From Pontibacter lucknowensis (GTDB lineage: Bacteria > Bacteroidota > Bacteroidia > Cytophagales > Hymenobacteraceae), in contig NZ_FTNM01000007.1 of the NCBI RefSeq assembly GCF_900156415.1, forward strand, positions 62,001 to 126,000: a stretch of DNA of 64,000 bases, written 5' to 3'. Both the position numbers and the translations under genes were made by a program. Shown here one piece after another: positions 43,606-51,531 of the stretch; positions within the stretch are counted from its first letter, which is position 1; each line of letters opens with the position of its first letter. A model generated the notes under the pieces. It was not told the origin of the DNA. It saw only the letters and a list, made by a program, of their open reading frames with translations, and searched no databases.

Positions 43606-45402
43606 ATGGAAAATGTAACAGATAAAAATAAAGCCACTGTTCGCGGTGGTGAATTCCTGATAAAAGAAACTGACGCGCAGGACGTATTTATACCTGCCGA
43701 GTTTAGCGAGGAGCAGCGCATGATGGCGCAGACCTGTCTGGACTTTGTGCGCGAAGAAGTGAACCCGCTTCTTGACCGCCTCGACAACCATGAGGAAGGC
43801 CTGATGGAAGGTCTGATGAAAAAGGCTGGCGAGCTTGGCTTGTTCGCAGTGTCGATGCCAGAGCAATACGGTGGCCTGAACATGGACTTCAACACATCAC
43901 TTCTGGTAACAGAGTCAGTAGGTGGTGGACATTCCTTCCCGGTGGCTTTTGCGGCTCACACAGGTATAGGTATGCTGCCGATCCTGTACTTCGGTACGGA
44001 CGAGCAGAAAGAGAAGTACCTGCCAAAGCTGACTTCCGGCGAATGGGCGGCAGCTTACTGCCTCACCGAACCAGGCTCTGGTTCTGATGCCCTGGCTGCT
44101 AAAACCAAAGCGGTGCTAAACGAAGCTGGTACACACTACATCCTGAACGGCCAGAAAATGTGGATCACGAACGCCGGTTTTGCCGATGTGTTCATCGTGT
44201 TTGCGCAGGTGGACGGCGACAAGTTCACAGGCTTTATTGTGGAGAAAGGTTATCCGGGCCTGAGCCTTGGCAACGAGGAGCACAAAATGGGTATCAAGGG
44301 TTCTTCTACGCGCCAGGTGTTCCTGTCGGATTGCGAAGTGCCGAAAGAAAACGTGCTCGGCGACATCGGCAAAGGTCACCTGATCGCTTTCAACATCCTG
44401 AACATCGGCCGTATCAAGCTTTGCGCGGCGACGCTGGGCGCCTCTAAGAAGGTGGTAGACCTGTCGGTGAAGTATGCCAACGAGCGACAGCAGTTCAAAC
44501 TGCCAATCTCTAAATTCGGTGCCATCCGTCACAAACTGGCAGAGCAAGCCATTCGCATCTATGCAGTTGAGTCAGCGCTATACCGTTGCGGTATGGACAT
44601 TTATCGCAAGGAGCAGGAGCTACTGGCTTCTGGAAAAGGCGAGAACGAAGCTATGCTGGGTGCTGCCCGCGAGTTTGCTGTAGAGTGCGCCATGCTGAAA
44701 GTGGAAGGCTCTGAAGTGCTCGACTATGTGGTGGACGAAGGGGTGCAGATCTACGGTGGCTACGGCTTCTCAGCTGACTACCCGATGGACCGCGCTTACC
44801 GCGACTCCCGTATCAACCGCATCTTCGAAGGTACCAACGAGATCAACCGCATGCTTACGGTGGACATGATCCTCAAAAAAGCCATGAACGGTGAGCTGGA
44901 CCTGATGGGCCCTGCACAAAATGTGCAAAACGAACTGATGGCTATACCTGATTTCGGTGCTGAAGAGGAAGGCATGTTCGCAGCAGAGCACAAGGCGATC
45001 CGCAACCTGAAGAAAGCGATCCTGATGGTAGCCGGCACTGCGGTACAGAAATACATGAACTCACTGGCCAAAGAGCAGGAGATCCTGATGAACATCGCTG
45101 ACATGGCTATCAAGACGTACGTGGCGGAATCAACGCTGCTGCGTGTAGAGAAACTGGTAGGCATGAAAGGCGAGGATGCCGTGGCGAACCAGATCGACAT
45201 TGTACGCGTGACCGTGAACGATGCCGTGGACACCGCCTTCCTGGCTGGTAAAGATGCGATCGCCTCTATGGCGGAAGGTGACGAGCAACGTCTATTGTTC
45301 ATGGGCCTGAAGCGCTTCACCAAGAAAGACCTCTACAATACCAAGGAGGCACGTCGTCGCATAGCAGCCGCTATGATTGACGCAAACGAATTCGTGTACT
45401 AG
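43606..45402 (+). CDS. fadE: Acyl-CoA dehydrogenase (FadE type, with C-terminal extension)
   Basis: First step of beta-oxidation: FAD-dependent desaturation of acyl-CoA. The 598-residue protein has the standard three-domain dehydrogenase (about 30-420: YCLTEPGSGSDALAAKT, GQKMWITNAGFADVFIV, YGGYGFSADYPMDRAYRD, RIFEGTNEINRML) plus a C-terminal helical extension (about 430-598) found in the Bacillus FadE and VLCAD-like class. It is 39 bases after fadA and is the last gene of the fad operon. Confidence 0.95.
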   Translation: MENVTDKNKATVRGGEFLIKETDAQDVFIPAEFSEEQRMMAQTCLDFVREEVNPLLDRLDNHEEGLMEGLMKKAGELGLFAVSMPEQYGGLNMDFNTSLLVTESVGGGHSFPVAFAAHTGIGMLPILYFGTDEQKEKYLPKLTSGEWAAAYCLTEPGSGSDALAAKTKAVLNEAGTHYILNGQKMWITNAGFADVFIVFAQVDGDKFTGFIVEKGYPGLSLGNEEHKMGIKGSSTRQVFLSDCEVPKENVLGDIGKGHLIAFNILNIGRIKLCAATLGASKKVVDLSVKYANERQQFKLPISKFGAIRHKLAEQAIRIYAVESALYRCGMDIYRKEQELLASGKGENEAMLGAAREFAVECAMLKVEGSEVLDYVVDEGVQIYGGYGFSADYPMDRAYRDSRINRIFEGTNEINRMLTVDMILKKAMNGELDLMGPAQNVQNELMAIPDFGAEEEGMFAAEHKAIRNLKKAILMVAGTAVQKYMNSLAKEQEILMNIADMAIKTYVAESTLLRVEKLVGMKGEDAVANQIDIVRVTVNDAVDTAFLAGKDAIASMAEGDEQRLLFMGLKRFTKKDLYNTKEARRRIAAAMIDANEFVY

Positions 45403-45426
45403 ATTCTGACAAATCTATAGTTTTGG

Positions 45427-45460
45427 AAAGGCTGCTTCCTTAGGAGGTGGCCTTTTTGTA
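45427..45460 (+). terminator. Probable terminator after the fad operon
   Basis: AAAGGC and GCCTTT with imperfect inner pairing (TTCC/GGAGG), followed by TTTTTG. The stem is weaker than others in the window. Confidence 0.65.
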
Positions 45461-45545
45461 TTAAGGGATTGTTGCTGAATGACTTAATAGCATCTCATGC
45501 GTAAATATACCTGAATACCGGATTGTCATTAACATAGAGGAGCGT

Positions 45546-46277
45546 ATGGGGGTAACATGCTTAATTCCCTGCTATAACGAACGGGAGCGGATTGCGACAG
45601 TACTGGAAGCCGTGTCGAAAGTAAAGGCTATACAACAGGTAATCTGTGTGGATGACGGATCGGCTGATGGCACCGCTACGATGGTAAGCCGGCAATGGCC
45701 TACTGTGCAAGTCATCCGCCTCAGCCAAAACCAGGGAAAAGCCGCCGCTATACAGTATGGCCTTCAGTTTGTGCAGCATGAGTTGGTTCTGTTGATGGAT
45801 GCTGATTTGCAGGAATTAAATAAAACTGAACTTGAGAGAGCTATTTCTGCTTTCCAGGACACTGCCAATGTTGACATGCTAATCTTGCGGCGAATCCGGT
45901 CGCCATGGTTTGTGCGCTGGTACCGAAGTGATATACTGCTGTCCGGAGAGCGGCTTCTGCTGCGAAGTGACTTAGAGCAGGTACTGGCCCAGCCAGTGGC
46001 ACGCTATCAGTTGGAAGTAGCCATTAACCGCTACATGATCAAGCGTGGCAAGCGGGTACGCTGGATGCCATGGTCTGCCATGAATACCTATAAGGTAGAC
46101 AAACTCGGGATGCTGGAAGGGTCTCGTAGAGAGTTCCGGATGTATGTAGAGATAGTGGACTATGTAGGTTTTGTGCACATGCTGGTGCAGCTGAGTTCTT
46201 TTACCCGCAAGCTTAAAAAACAAAAAAGCGCGCCAAGAGAGTGGCCACGCTTTTTGTCGGGTATATGGTTAGACTAG
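45546..46277 (+). CDS. Glycosyltransferase family 2
   Basis: A 243-residue protein without membrane helices. The GT-A fold is marked by VTCLIPCYNERERI, VCVDDGSADGTA-like sequence at about 36-48 and the DXD-type LMDADLQEL at about 85-93. It could add a sugar to a lipid carrier or a secondary metabolite; no polysaccharide gene is adjacent. Its stop codon abuts the stop of the convergent gene at 46278, and the last 20 codons contain the terminator of that gene. Confidence 0.85.
   Translation: MGVTCLIPCYNERERIATVLEAVSKVKAIQQVICVDDGSADGTATMVSRQWPTVQVIRLSQNQGKAAAIQYGLQFVQHELVLLMDADLQELNKTELERAISAFQDTANVDMLILRRIRSPWFVRWYRSDILLSGERLLLRSDLEQVLAQPVARYQLEVAINRYMIKRGKRVRWMPWSAMNTYKVDKLGMLEGSRREFRMYVEIVDYVGFVHMLVQLSSFTRKLKKQKSAPREWPRFLSGIWLD
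46214..46255 (-). terminator. Terminator of the 46278-47765 gene, inside the GT2 coding region
   Basis: On the minus strand AAAAAGCGTGGCCA and TGGCGCGCTTTTTT pair around a short loop, followed by TTTTTTGTTTTTT. The whole element lies within the last codons of the convergent glycosyltransferase gene, because the two genes end on adjacent bases. Confidence 0.75.
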
Positions 46278-47765
46278 TTACCTGATCTGCAGACGACGTA
46301 GCTGCAGGCTGTTCGCTTTCTTGGATGGCCGCACCACTACTACCAGGTCCTTTTCGCCTAGCCAGGCCGTGAAGTCTTTTACGTAAGCAGTGTCTTCGCC
46401 TTTGGCTACATTCAGGCCAGCAGCCTTAGGTGCTTCAGCCTTACCGGTGCTGGTGTCAATGCGGCGCAGGTATAGGTCATGCTTTCCGTTCAACTCTTCC
46501 AGGGTGAGCAGGTGCAGCGTGTTACCCGCCAGATGATAGCGATACGAGATGCCTGTAAAGGCTTCATCAGCAGGTGCCTTCTGATTTTTCATCAGCACAG
46601 AGCTCCAGGCTGTGCCCATAAACTGATCATAGGCAAACAGGTGAATCTCTTTGGCATAGTAAGGAGAGTTCTCACCACCCTCCATGTACTTTTTCTCTGC
46701 CATTACGATTAGTTTTTCCTCAGGTGTCAGGATCAGGTCGGTCAGGTAAATGTCCTCGAGGCGCTTGGCTTTTGCACCGCCGCTTTTATCCAGGCTGTTC
46801 ACACTAGCGAGATATTCAGGTGTGAATCTGAACTCCTCTGCAAACACCATATCTTCTTTTTCGAAATCAAATTTTACAGCTTTCAGGCTATAATACTCAC
46901 CGGATTTCTCATCGGCCGTCAGTACGACACCATACAGGTTGCCATTGGGCTGCAGGGCGTACTTGCTGTCCATGATGTATACCTTCTTGCCTTCAAAAAT
47001 GCCTCCTACCAACACTGACATGCCCTTAGCAACCGGCGACTTTAAGGTATACTGGCGTACGGTCAGGCGTTCCATGTTCTCAGAGATCAGGCTGATGAAC
47101 TGGTCGCCGGCATCATTCACGATCACCTCAGCTGACACAATACCGCGAAGGTCAGTCAGGCTGTACTTCGTATCTTTTACTTTCTGAAGTTTGCCGTCAT
47201 ACAGGCTGCCGCTGATAGACTGCAGGACCTGATTGCCAGAAACGCTATAACGGTAGGCTAAAAGTTTGGTGCCGTCAGGCGAGATTGCTATACCTGCTTT
47301 ACGGGCATCCGCTGGAGCTTCGAGCAGCAGTACGGGCTTCTCTTTCTGACCGCTACGCAGGTCTACCCGATGTGCATACAGCACCTGATTGCCCTGCTCA
47401 TTTGTGCGGTGCGTGACCAGCAGCACAGCTTCCTGGTTTCTGGCAAAAGCCTCCACCGTTTCTTCAGCGGCCAATGGTACAGTAGCCGACCAGGCTTTTT
47501 TGAGGGCGGTATTATAGCGCTCTATGGCATACTCGCCAGGTTTGCTGCGGCTGAGGATTACGAAGCCCTCGGTTCCGAGCGGAAGCGTCTTGCTGCTGAT
47601 GCTTTGGTTGTATTGGTCTTCCGTATTGTCAGGGATGTAATTGAAAGGTATGGCGGCTCTCTTACCCTGAGACGATGCTGGTGCTGCAGCAAAGAGTATG
47701 GCCAGGAACAAAAGCGGTAGCAGGCGTAGTATTTTCAAGGGTATAAAGTTAAATGGTAACTGCAT
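46278..47765 (-). CDS. Secreted protein of unknown function (495 aa)
   Basis: A 495-residue exported protein with a signal peptide (about 1-33, LPLLFLAILFAAAPASSQ). The body consists of repeated beta-strand-like segments (EGFVILSRSKPGEYAIERY, GIAISPDGTKLLAYRY, YVKDFTAWLGEKDLVVVV), consistent with a beta-propeller. The ISPDGTKLLAY segment resembles WD40/PD40-like blades. No enzyme motif is recognised. It is a single gene. Confidence 0.75.
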   Translation of the reverse strand: MQLPFNFIPLKILRLLPLLFLAILFAAAPASSQGKRAAIPFNYIPDNTEDQYNQSISSKTLPLGTEGFVILSRSKPGEYAIERYNTALKKAWSATVPLAAEETVEAFARNQEAVLLVTHRTNEQGNQVLYAHRVDLRSGQKEKPVLLLEAPADARKAGIAISPDGTKLLAYRYSVSGNQVLQSISGSLYDGKLQKVKDTKYSLTDLRGIVSAEVIVNDAGDQFISLISENMERLTVRQYTLKSPVAKGMSVLVGGIFEGKKVYIMDSKYALQPNGNLYGVVLTADEKSGEYYSLKAVKFDFEKEDMVFAEEFRFTPEYLASVNSLDKSGGAKAKRLEDIYLTDLILTPEEKLIVMAEKKYMEGGENSPYYAKEIHLFAYDQFMGTAWSSVLMKNQKAPADEAFTGISYRYHLAGNTLHLLTLEELNGKHDLYLRRIDTSTGKAEAPKAAGLNVAKGEDTAYVKDFTAWLGEKDLVVVVRPSKKANSLQLRRLQIR

Positions 47766-47863
47766 GTGTGTGCTTATGGGTATTCAGGAGCTAATATAAT
47801 CAAAATTGTTTCTCGTGGAACGAGGTATGGGATAAGCTAAGAACGCACAGGTATAGGTATAGC

Positions 47864-48265
47864 TTAGAGTTGTATCTCCTCTGCCAGTACACGCACCGGC
47901 TGCTTGTGCTCGTCTATGGCTACAAAGGTAAAGCTGCCATGTACCGCCTTCAGCCGAACATCAGAGTACATTTCTTCAATATAGATTTCCACCTGCACCT
48001 TGAGGCTGGTATTGCCTACACTACTCACCTGTCCGATTAACTCTACAATGGTGCCTGCAGGTATAGGCTGCGTGAAATCTATCCGGTCAGACGATACCGT
48101 TACCACCCGTTTGCGGCAGAAGCGGGTAGCCGTGATAAAAGCCACCTCGTCCATTAGTTGCATGGCAGTGCCGCCAAATAGGGTGTCATAATGATTGGTC
48201 GTGTTCGGGAAAACTGCTTTGAAGATGCGCGTTTCTGACTCGGTAATACGTTGCTGTAAATTCAT
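47864..48265 (-). CDS. Acyl-CoA thioesterase (YciA-like hotdog)
   Basis: A 133-residue single hotdog domain: FPNTTNHYDTLFGGTAMQLMDEVAFITAT with the conserved Asn and Asp of the YciA/acyl-CoA thioesterase family, and VTVSSDRIDFTQPIPAG. It hydrolyses acyl-CoA to free acid and CoA. An in-frame TAA lies just upstream of ATG 48265, fixing the start. The upstream 240 bases contain no other long frame and lead into a cobalamin riboswitch on the same strand, an unusual association. Confidence 0.9.
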   Translation of the reverse strand: MNLQQRITESETRIFKAVFPNTTNHYDTLFGGTAMQLMDEVAFITATRFCRKRVVTVSSDRIDFTQPIPAGTIVELIGQVSSVGNTSLKVQVEIYIEEMYSDVRLKAVHGSFTFVAIDEHKQPVRVLAEEIQL

Positions 48266-48435
48266 AATTTATAGGTTTAAGTGTGCTGGAGTGTAGGTGC
48301 GCCGCGCCACACAGCTGTGGCTGTAGGTTCAATTGAAGGTAAAAGCAGGAGCTGAATAGTGGCATACACAGATAATTTGGGCATGCCGGTGCAGAAAAAA
48401 TGTGGAGAGGGAGTAGGTGCAAATGCGCTGCAAAG

Positions 48436-48495
48436 TCAACTTGAGCTGCAGGAGGTGACTACTACGCTAACCACAGGCTTTAGGCGCGAAAGCAT
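48436..48495 (-). CDS. Short ORF (19 codons) directly behind the cobalamin riboswitch
   Basis: ATG 48495, 17 bases after the B12 box, opens a frame of 19 codons (MLSRLKPVVSVVVTSCSSS) ended by TGA at 48436. The N-terminus has a positively charged then hydrophobic pattern like a signal peptide cut short. It may be the decayed start of a lost outer-membrane receptor, a leader peptide, or chance. No homology can be claimed. Confidence 0.3.
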   Translation of the reverse strand: MLSRLKPVVSVVVTSCSSS

Positions 48496-48504
48496 GCGTG
48501 GAAT

Positions 48505-48650
48505 ATTGTTGGGGCAAGTCTCCTGGCTTGTAACATTGTTGCCGTCCTTCTCATCCGGGCTCCGGACAATGGACATTTGTGTGGCAGCAATCAATTGTTA
48601 CTTACAGTTGCGCGTCAGCCCGTGATTTGCACACGGTTCCTTTTTAAACC
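48505..48650 (-). ncRNA. Cobalamin (vitamin B12) riboswitch
   Basis: Read on the minus strand, the region shows the ordered conserved blocks of the cobalamin aptamer: AAAAAGGAACC, P3 hairpin CCGTG-TGCAAAT-CACGG (48636-48620), GCGCAACTGTAAG (48613-48601), TGCCACAC (48586-48579), GAGAAGGACGGC, and the B12 box AAGCCAGGAGACTTGCCC (48529-48512). The P5 pairing GTAACA with TGTTAC closes the core. It binds adenosylcobalamin-type ligands and normally represses B12 uptake or synthesis genes. Here the next gene on the strand is a thioesterase 240 bases away; recG lies upstream in the same direction. Confidence 0.9.
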
Positions 48651-48700
48651 TGAGCTATTCCTAGCTGAGGTACCTCCAAACGCTGTAAAGATAGAAATTT

Positions 48701-50797
48701 TTAACTGATGCGGCTCCAGTTGACAGTATTTACGCTCAGCGACTTAATATGCCGCATGATATTCTGGTTCTGTGGCTGCTCCAACTGAGGGTCTTCGTTG
48801 AGCACACGTTGCGCAGCTGCACGTGACTCTTGTAGGATAGGAGCGTCTTTGGCCAAATCGGCAATGAGCAGATCCAGCACACCGCTTTGCTGCGTACCCA
48901 TCAGGTCGCCTGGTCCGCGCAGCTTCAGGTCAATGTCAGCAATCTCAAAGCCATTGTTGGTGCGCACCATCGTCTCCAGCCTGGTCTTGCTGTCTTTGCT
49001 CAGCTTATACCCTGTCATCAGGATGCAGTAGCTCTGCTCCGCACCCCGGCCCACCCTGCCACGCAACTGGTGCAGCTGCGACAAACCGAAGCGCTCCGCA
49101 CTCTCGATGATCATCACAGAGGCGTTGGGCACGTTCACGCCTACTTCAATTACAGTCGTAGCTACCATGATCTGTGTTTCGTTACGCACAAAGCGCTGCA
49201 TTTCGTAGTCTTTATCCTGCGCCTTGAGTTTGCCATGCACCATGCTCACCTGGTACTCTGGGAAAGCACGGCGGATACTTTCATAGCCATCCATCAGGTC
49301 CTTGTAATCCATCCCTTCCGACTCCTCAATGAGTGGGTACACGATGTATACCTGGCGGCCGAGCTTAATCTGATCGCGCACAAACTGGAACACCTTCAGG
49401 CGGTGTGAGTCAAAGCGGTGCACGGTCACGATCTCTTTACGGCCGGCCGGCATTTCGTCGATTACCGACACATCCAGGTCGCCGTAAAGTGTCATAGCCA
49501 GAGTACGGGGTATAGGAGTGGCGGTCATCACGAGTACATGCGGGATAATGCGCGGGTTTTTGCGCCACAGCCTGGAACGCTGCTCTACCCCAAAGCGGTG
49601 CTGCTCATCCACAATGCAAAGTCCCAGGTTATGGAATTGCACCACGTCTTCCAGCAAAGCATGCGTTCCCACGATCATTTTCATCTCACCGGAGCGCAGC
49701 TGCTCGTGCAGTACCTTGCGGTCTTTGGTTTTAGTGGAGCCGGTGAGTTTGCCGATGTTTATACCTAGTCGGTCAGCAAAAGCTTTGAGACCGGTATAAT
49801 GTTGGTCTGCCAAAATCTCGGTAGGCGCCATCAGCACCGATTGCGCTCCGTTATCGGCCGCGATCAGCATTGTGATGAAGGCTACGATGGTCTTGCCTGA
49901 GCCCACATCTCCCTGCAACAAGCGGTTCATCTGCTTGCCGGCTGTCAGGTCTTTGTGTATTTCCTTAATCACCCGCTTCTGCGCATTGGTCAGGTCGAAG
50001 GTCATGTGGTTCTTGTAGAACTCCGTTACCGTCGGAACATGCCTGAACACCTGACCGGCCAGGTCGGCGCGGCGCACTGTTTTCTGGCGCAGCAGGCGCA
50101 GTTGTATGTAAAAGAGCTCTTCAAACTTGAGTCGGAACTTAGCGGCATTGTACTTCTCCACCGACTGCGGAAAGTGGATATTGATCAACGCATCCCGTTT
50201 GCTCATCAGGCGGTAATGGTCAATCAGCTCCGGCGAAAGCGTCTCGTTAATATTTGGCACTGCCACCTTCAGCAGCATTTCCATGTAACGGGCTATGACC
50301 TTGCTCTCAACACGGAATGCCTTCAGCTTTTCAGTGGTATGGTATACAGGTTGCAGAAAAGAGGTCGTCTGTTTCTCTTCTCCCAATTCCTCCAGCTCTG
50401 GATGTGCCATGCTCCACTTGCCATTAAATGAAGTAGGCTTGCCAAACACGATGTAGTCGGTGTGGTTTTTTAGCGTCTTTTGCATCCACTTCACCCCTTT
50501 AAACCAAACCAGCTCCATCTCATTGCCGTCTTCGTCCACCAGTGTGGCAGCCAAGCGTTGTTTCCGACCTTCGCCGAGCACTTCCTTACCCCGCACACGC
50601 CCGCGTACCTGCACATAAGGCATGCTTTCGTCCAAGTCTGTTATTTTGTAGAATTGGGTGCGGTCGAGGTAGCGGAAAGGATAGTGTTGAATGAGGTCAC
50701 CGTAGGTATAAATATTGAGCTCCTTCTGCAGCAGCTCAGCCCGCTGCGGCCCCACGCCTTTCAAAAATTCGATCTTGGTATGGAAGAAGTTGTTCAA
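48701..50797 (-). CDS. recG: ATP-dependent DNA helicase RecG
   Basis: Remodels stalled replication forks and Holliday junctions. The 698-residue protein has the N-terminal wedge (OB) domain (about 1-240) and the two RecA-like helicase domains: GDVGSGKT (motif I), DEQHRFG (motif II), MTATPIPRTLAM (motif III), and ERFGLSQLHQLRGRVGRG (motif VI). Length is normal. A TATCTTTG box (50834-50827) lies about 30 bases upstream, right beside the terminator that follows gldD. Confidence 0.97.
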   Translation of the reverse strand: MNNFFHTKIEFLKGVGPQRAELLQKELNIYTYGDLIQHYPFRYLDRTQFYKITDLDESMPYVQVRGRVRGKEVLGEGRKQRLAATLVDEDGNEMELVWFKGVKWMQKTLKNHTDYIVFGKPTSFNGKWSMAHPELEELGEEKQTTSFLQPVYHTTEKLKAFRVESKVIARYMEMLLKVAVPNINETLSPELIDHYRLMSKRDALINIHFPQSVEKYNAAKFRLKFEELFYIQLRLLRQKTVRRADLAGQVFRHVPTVTEFYKNHMTFDLTNAQKRVIKEIHKDLTAGKQMNRLLQGDVGSGKTIVAFITMLIAADNGAQSVLMAPTEILADQHYTGLKAFADRLGINIGKLTGSTKTKDRKVLHEQLRSGEMKMIVGTHALLEDVVQFHNLGLCIVDEQHRFGVEQRSRLWRKNPRIIPHVLVMTATPIPRTLAMTLYGDLDVSVIDEMPAGRKEIVTVHRFDSHRLKVFQFVRDQIKLGRQVYIVYPLIEESEGMDYKDLMDGYESIRRAFPEYQVSMVHGKLKAQDKDYEMQRFVRNETQIMVATTVIEVGVNVPNASVMIIESAERFGLSQLHQLRGRVGRGAEQSYCILMTGYKLSKDSKTRLETMVRTNNGFEIADIDLKLRGPGDLMGTQQSGVLDLLIADLAKDAPILQESRAAAQRVLNEDPQLEQPQNQNIMRHIKSLSVNTVNWSRIS

Positions 50798-50839
50798 GGG
50801 TGCTAGCTTGTAATTTGGTTAGTATACAAAGATAAAAGG

Positions 50840-50885
50840 CAAAGGACAAAAGACCGCAGGTATAATGACGGTCTTTTGTCCTTTG
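50840..50885. terminator. Terminator between gldD and recG
   Basis: CAAAGGACAAAAGACCG and CGGTCTTTTGTCCTTTG form a perfect 17-bp stem around a 12-base loop. It ends the mutY-ssb-gldE-gldD run on the minus strand. Confidence 0.85.
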
Positions 50886-50910
50886 TTAGCATGTCTTCTG
50901 TTTAAGAAAT

Positions 50911-51531
50911 CTACTTCCTATCCTTAAACTCCAGTGTGTTCAGCATGTGTACAATATCCTTCTTCACATACTCAATAACCGGAGCCAGTGAGTCGTTTTG
51001 AGTGGCAGTTCTGAAGTAGAGCGCTCCCCGGAAGAAGTGATTGGTTGTGTCAGTTACATAGAACTGAAACTGGCTTGGGATCTCGCCTTCCAGCTCAAAC
51101 ACAGAGGCAATATCTCCCTGCGGTGTTCTGATCTCTGTTTCTTCAATAGAATACGCCTTTATCTGGTGTTTGCCGGTCAGTTTGCGCGCATCCTCGATCA
51201 GGTTATTCAACATCTTCGGATCATTGTTGATCGCCTTATAAGTCAATTGCACGTTCGCTCCCAGGCTCGGGTAAATGACATTGATCCAGTGTGGCTGCGC
51301 AATCATCGAAGAATCAGGGCGTATCTTGGCGTGCTTCGAATACTCGAAGGTATACGGATGCTTGTCCTGCAGCTGCTGGTAAGCAGCTTCTGGCAAGTCA
51401 ATGCGGTTGTATCCTTTTGGTTTTGGGGTGTACTCGGCGTTACAGCCAATGATGGACAGGGCCATACCTGCCCATAGGGCCATTTGCAGTTTAGCTGACT
51501 TTATGATAGTGCTCTTTTTTGCTTGCGACAT
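50911..51531 (-). CDS. gldD: Gliding motility lipoprotein GldD
   Basis: A 206-residue lipoprotein with a Lys-rich N-terminus, hydrophobic stretch and lipobox IIGC (Cys30). The mature part opens with the GldD signature [18 protein letters not shown] and ends in a domain with [19 protein letters not shown]. GldD is required for gliding and linked to type IX secretion in Flavobacterium. It follows gldE, the same pair as there. The start at 51531 overlaps the gldE stop by 41 bases; ATG 51483 would avoid overlap but remove the charged n-region of the signal. Confidence 0.92.
   Translation of the reverse strand: MSQAKKSTIIKSAKLQMALWAGMALSIIGCNAEYTPKPKGYNRIDLPEAAYQQLQDKHPYTFEYSKHAKIRPDSSMIAQPHWINVIYPSLGANVQLTYKAINNDPKMLNNLIEDARKLTGKHQIKAYSIEETEIRTPQGDIASVFELEGEIPSQFQFYVTDTTNHFFRGALYFRTATQNDSLAPVIEYVKKDIVHMLNTLEFKDRK

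Noticed and set aside
48359-48625. Plus-strand open frame of 88 codons
   Set aside because: It is the complement of the cobalamin riboswitch and has no family signal; the frame is by chance.
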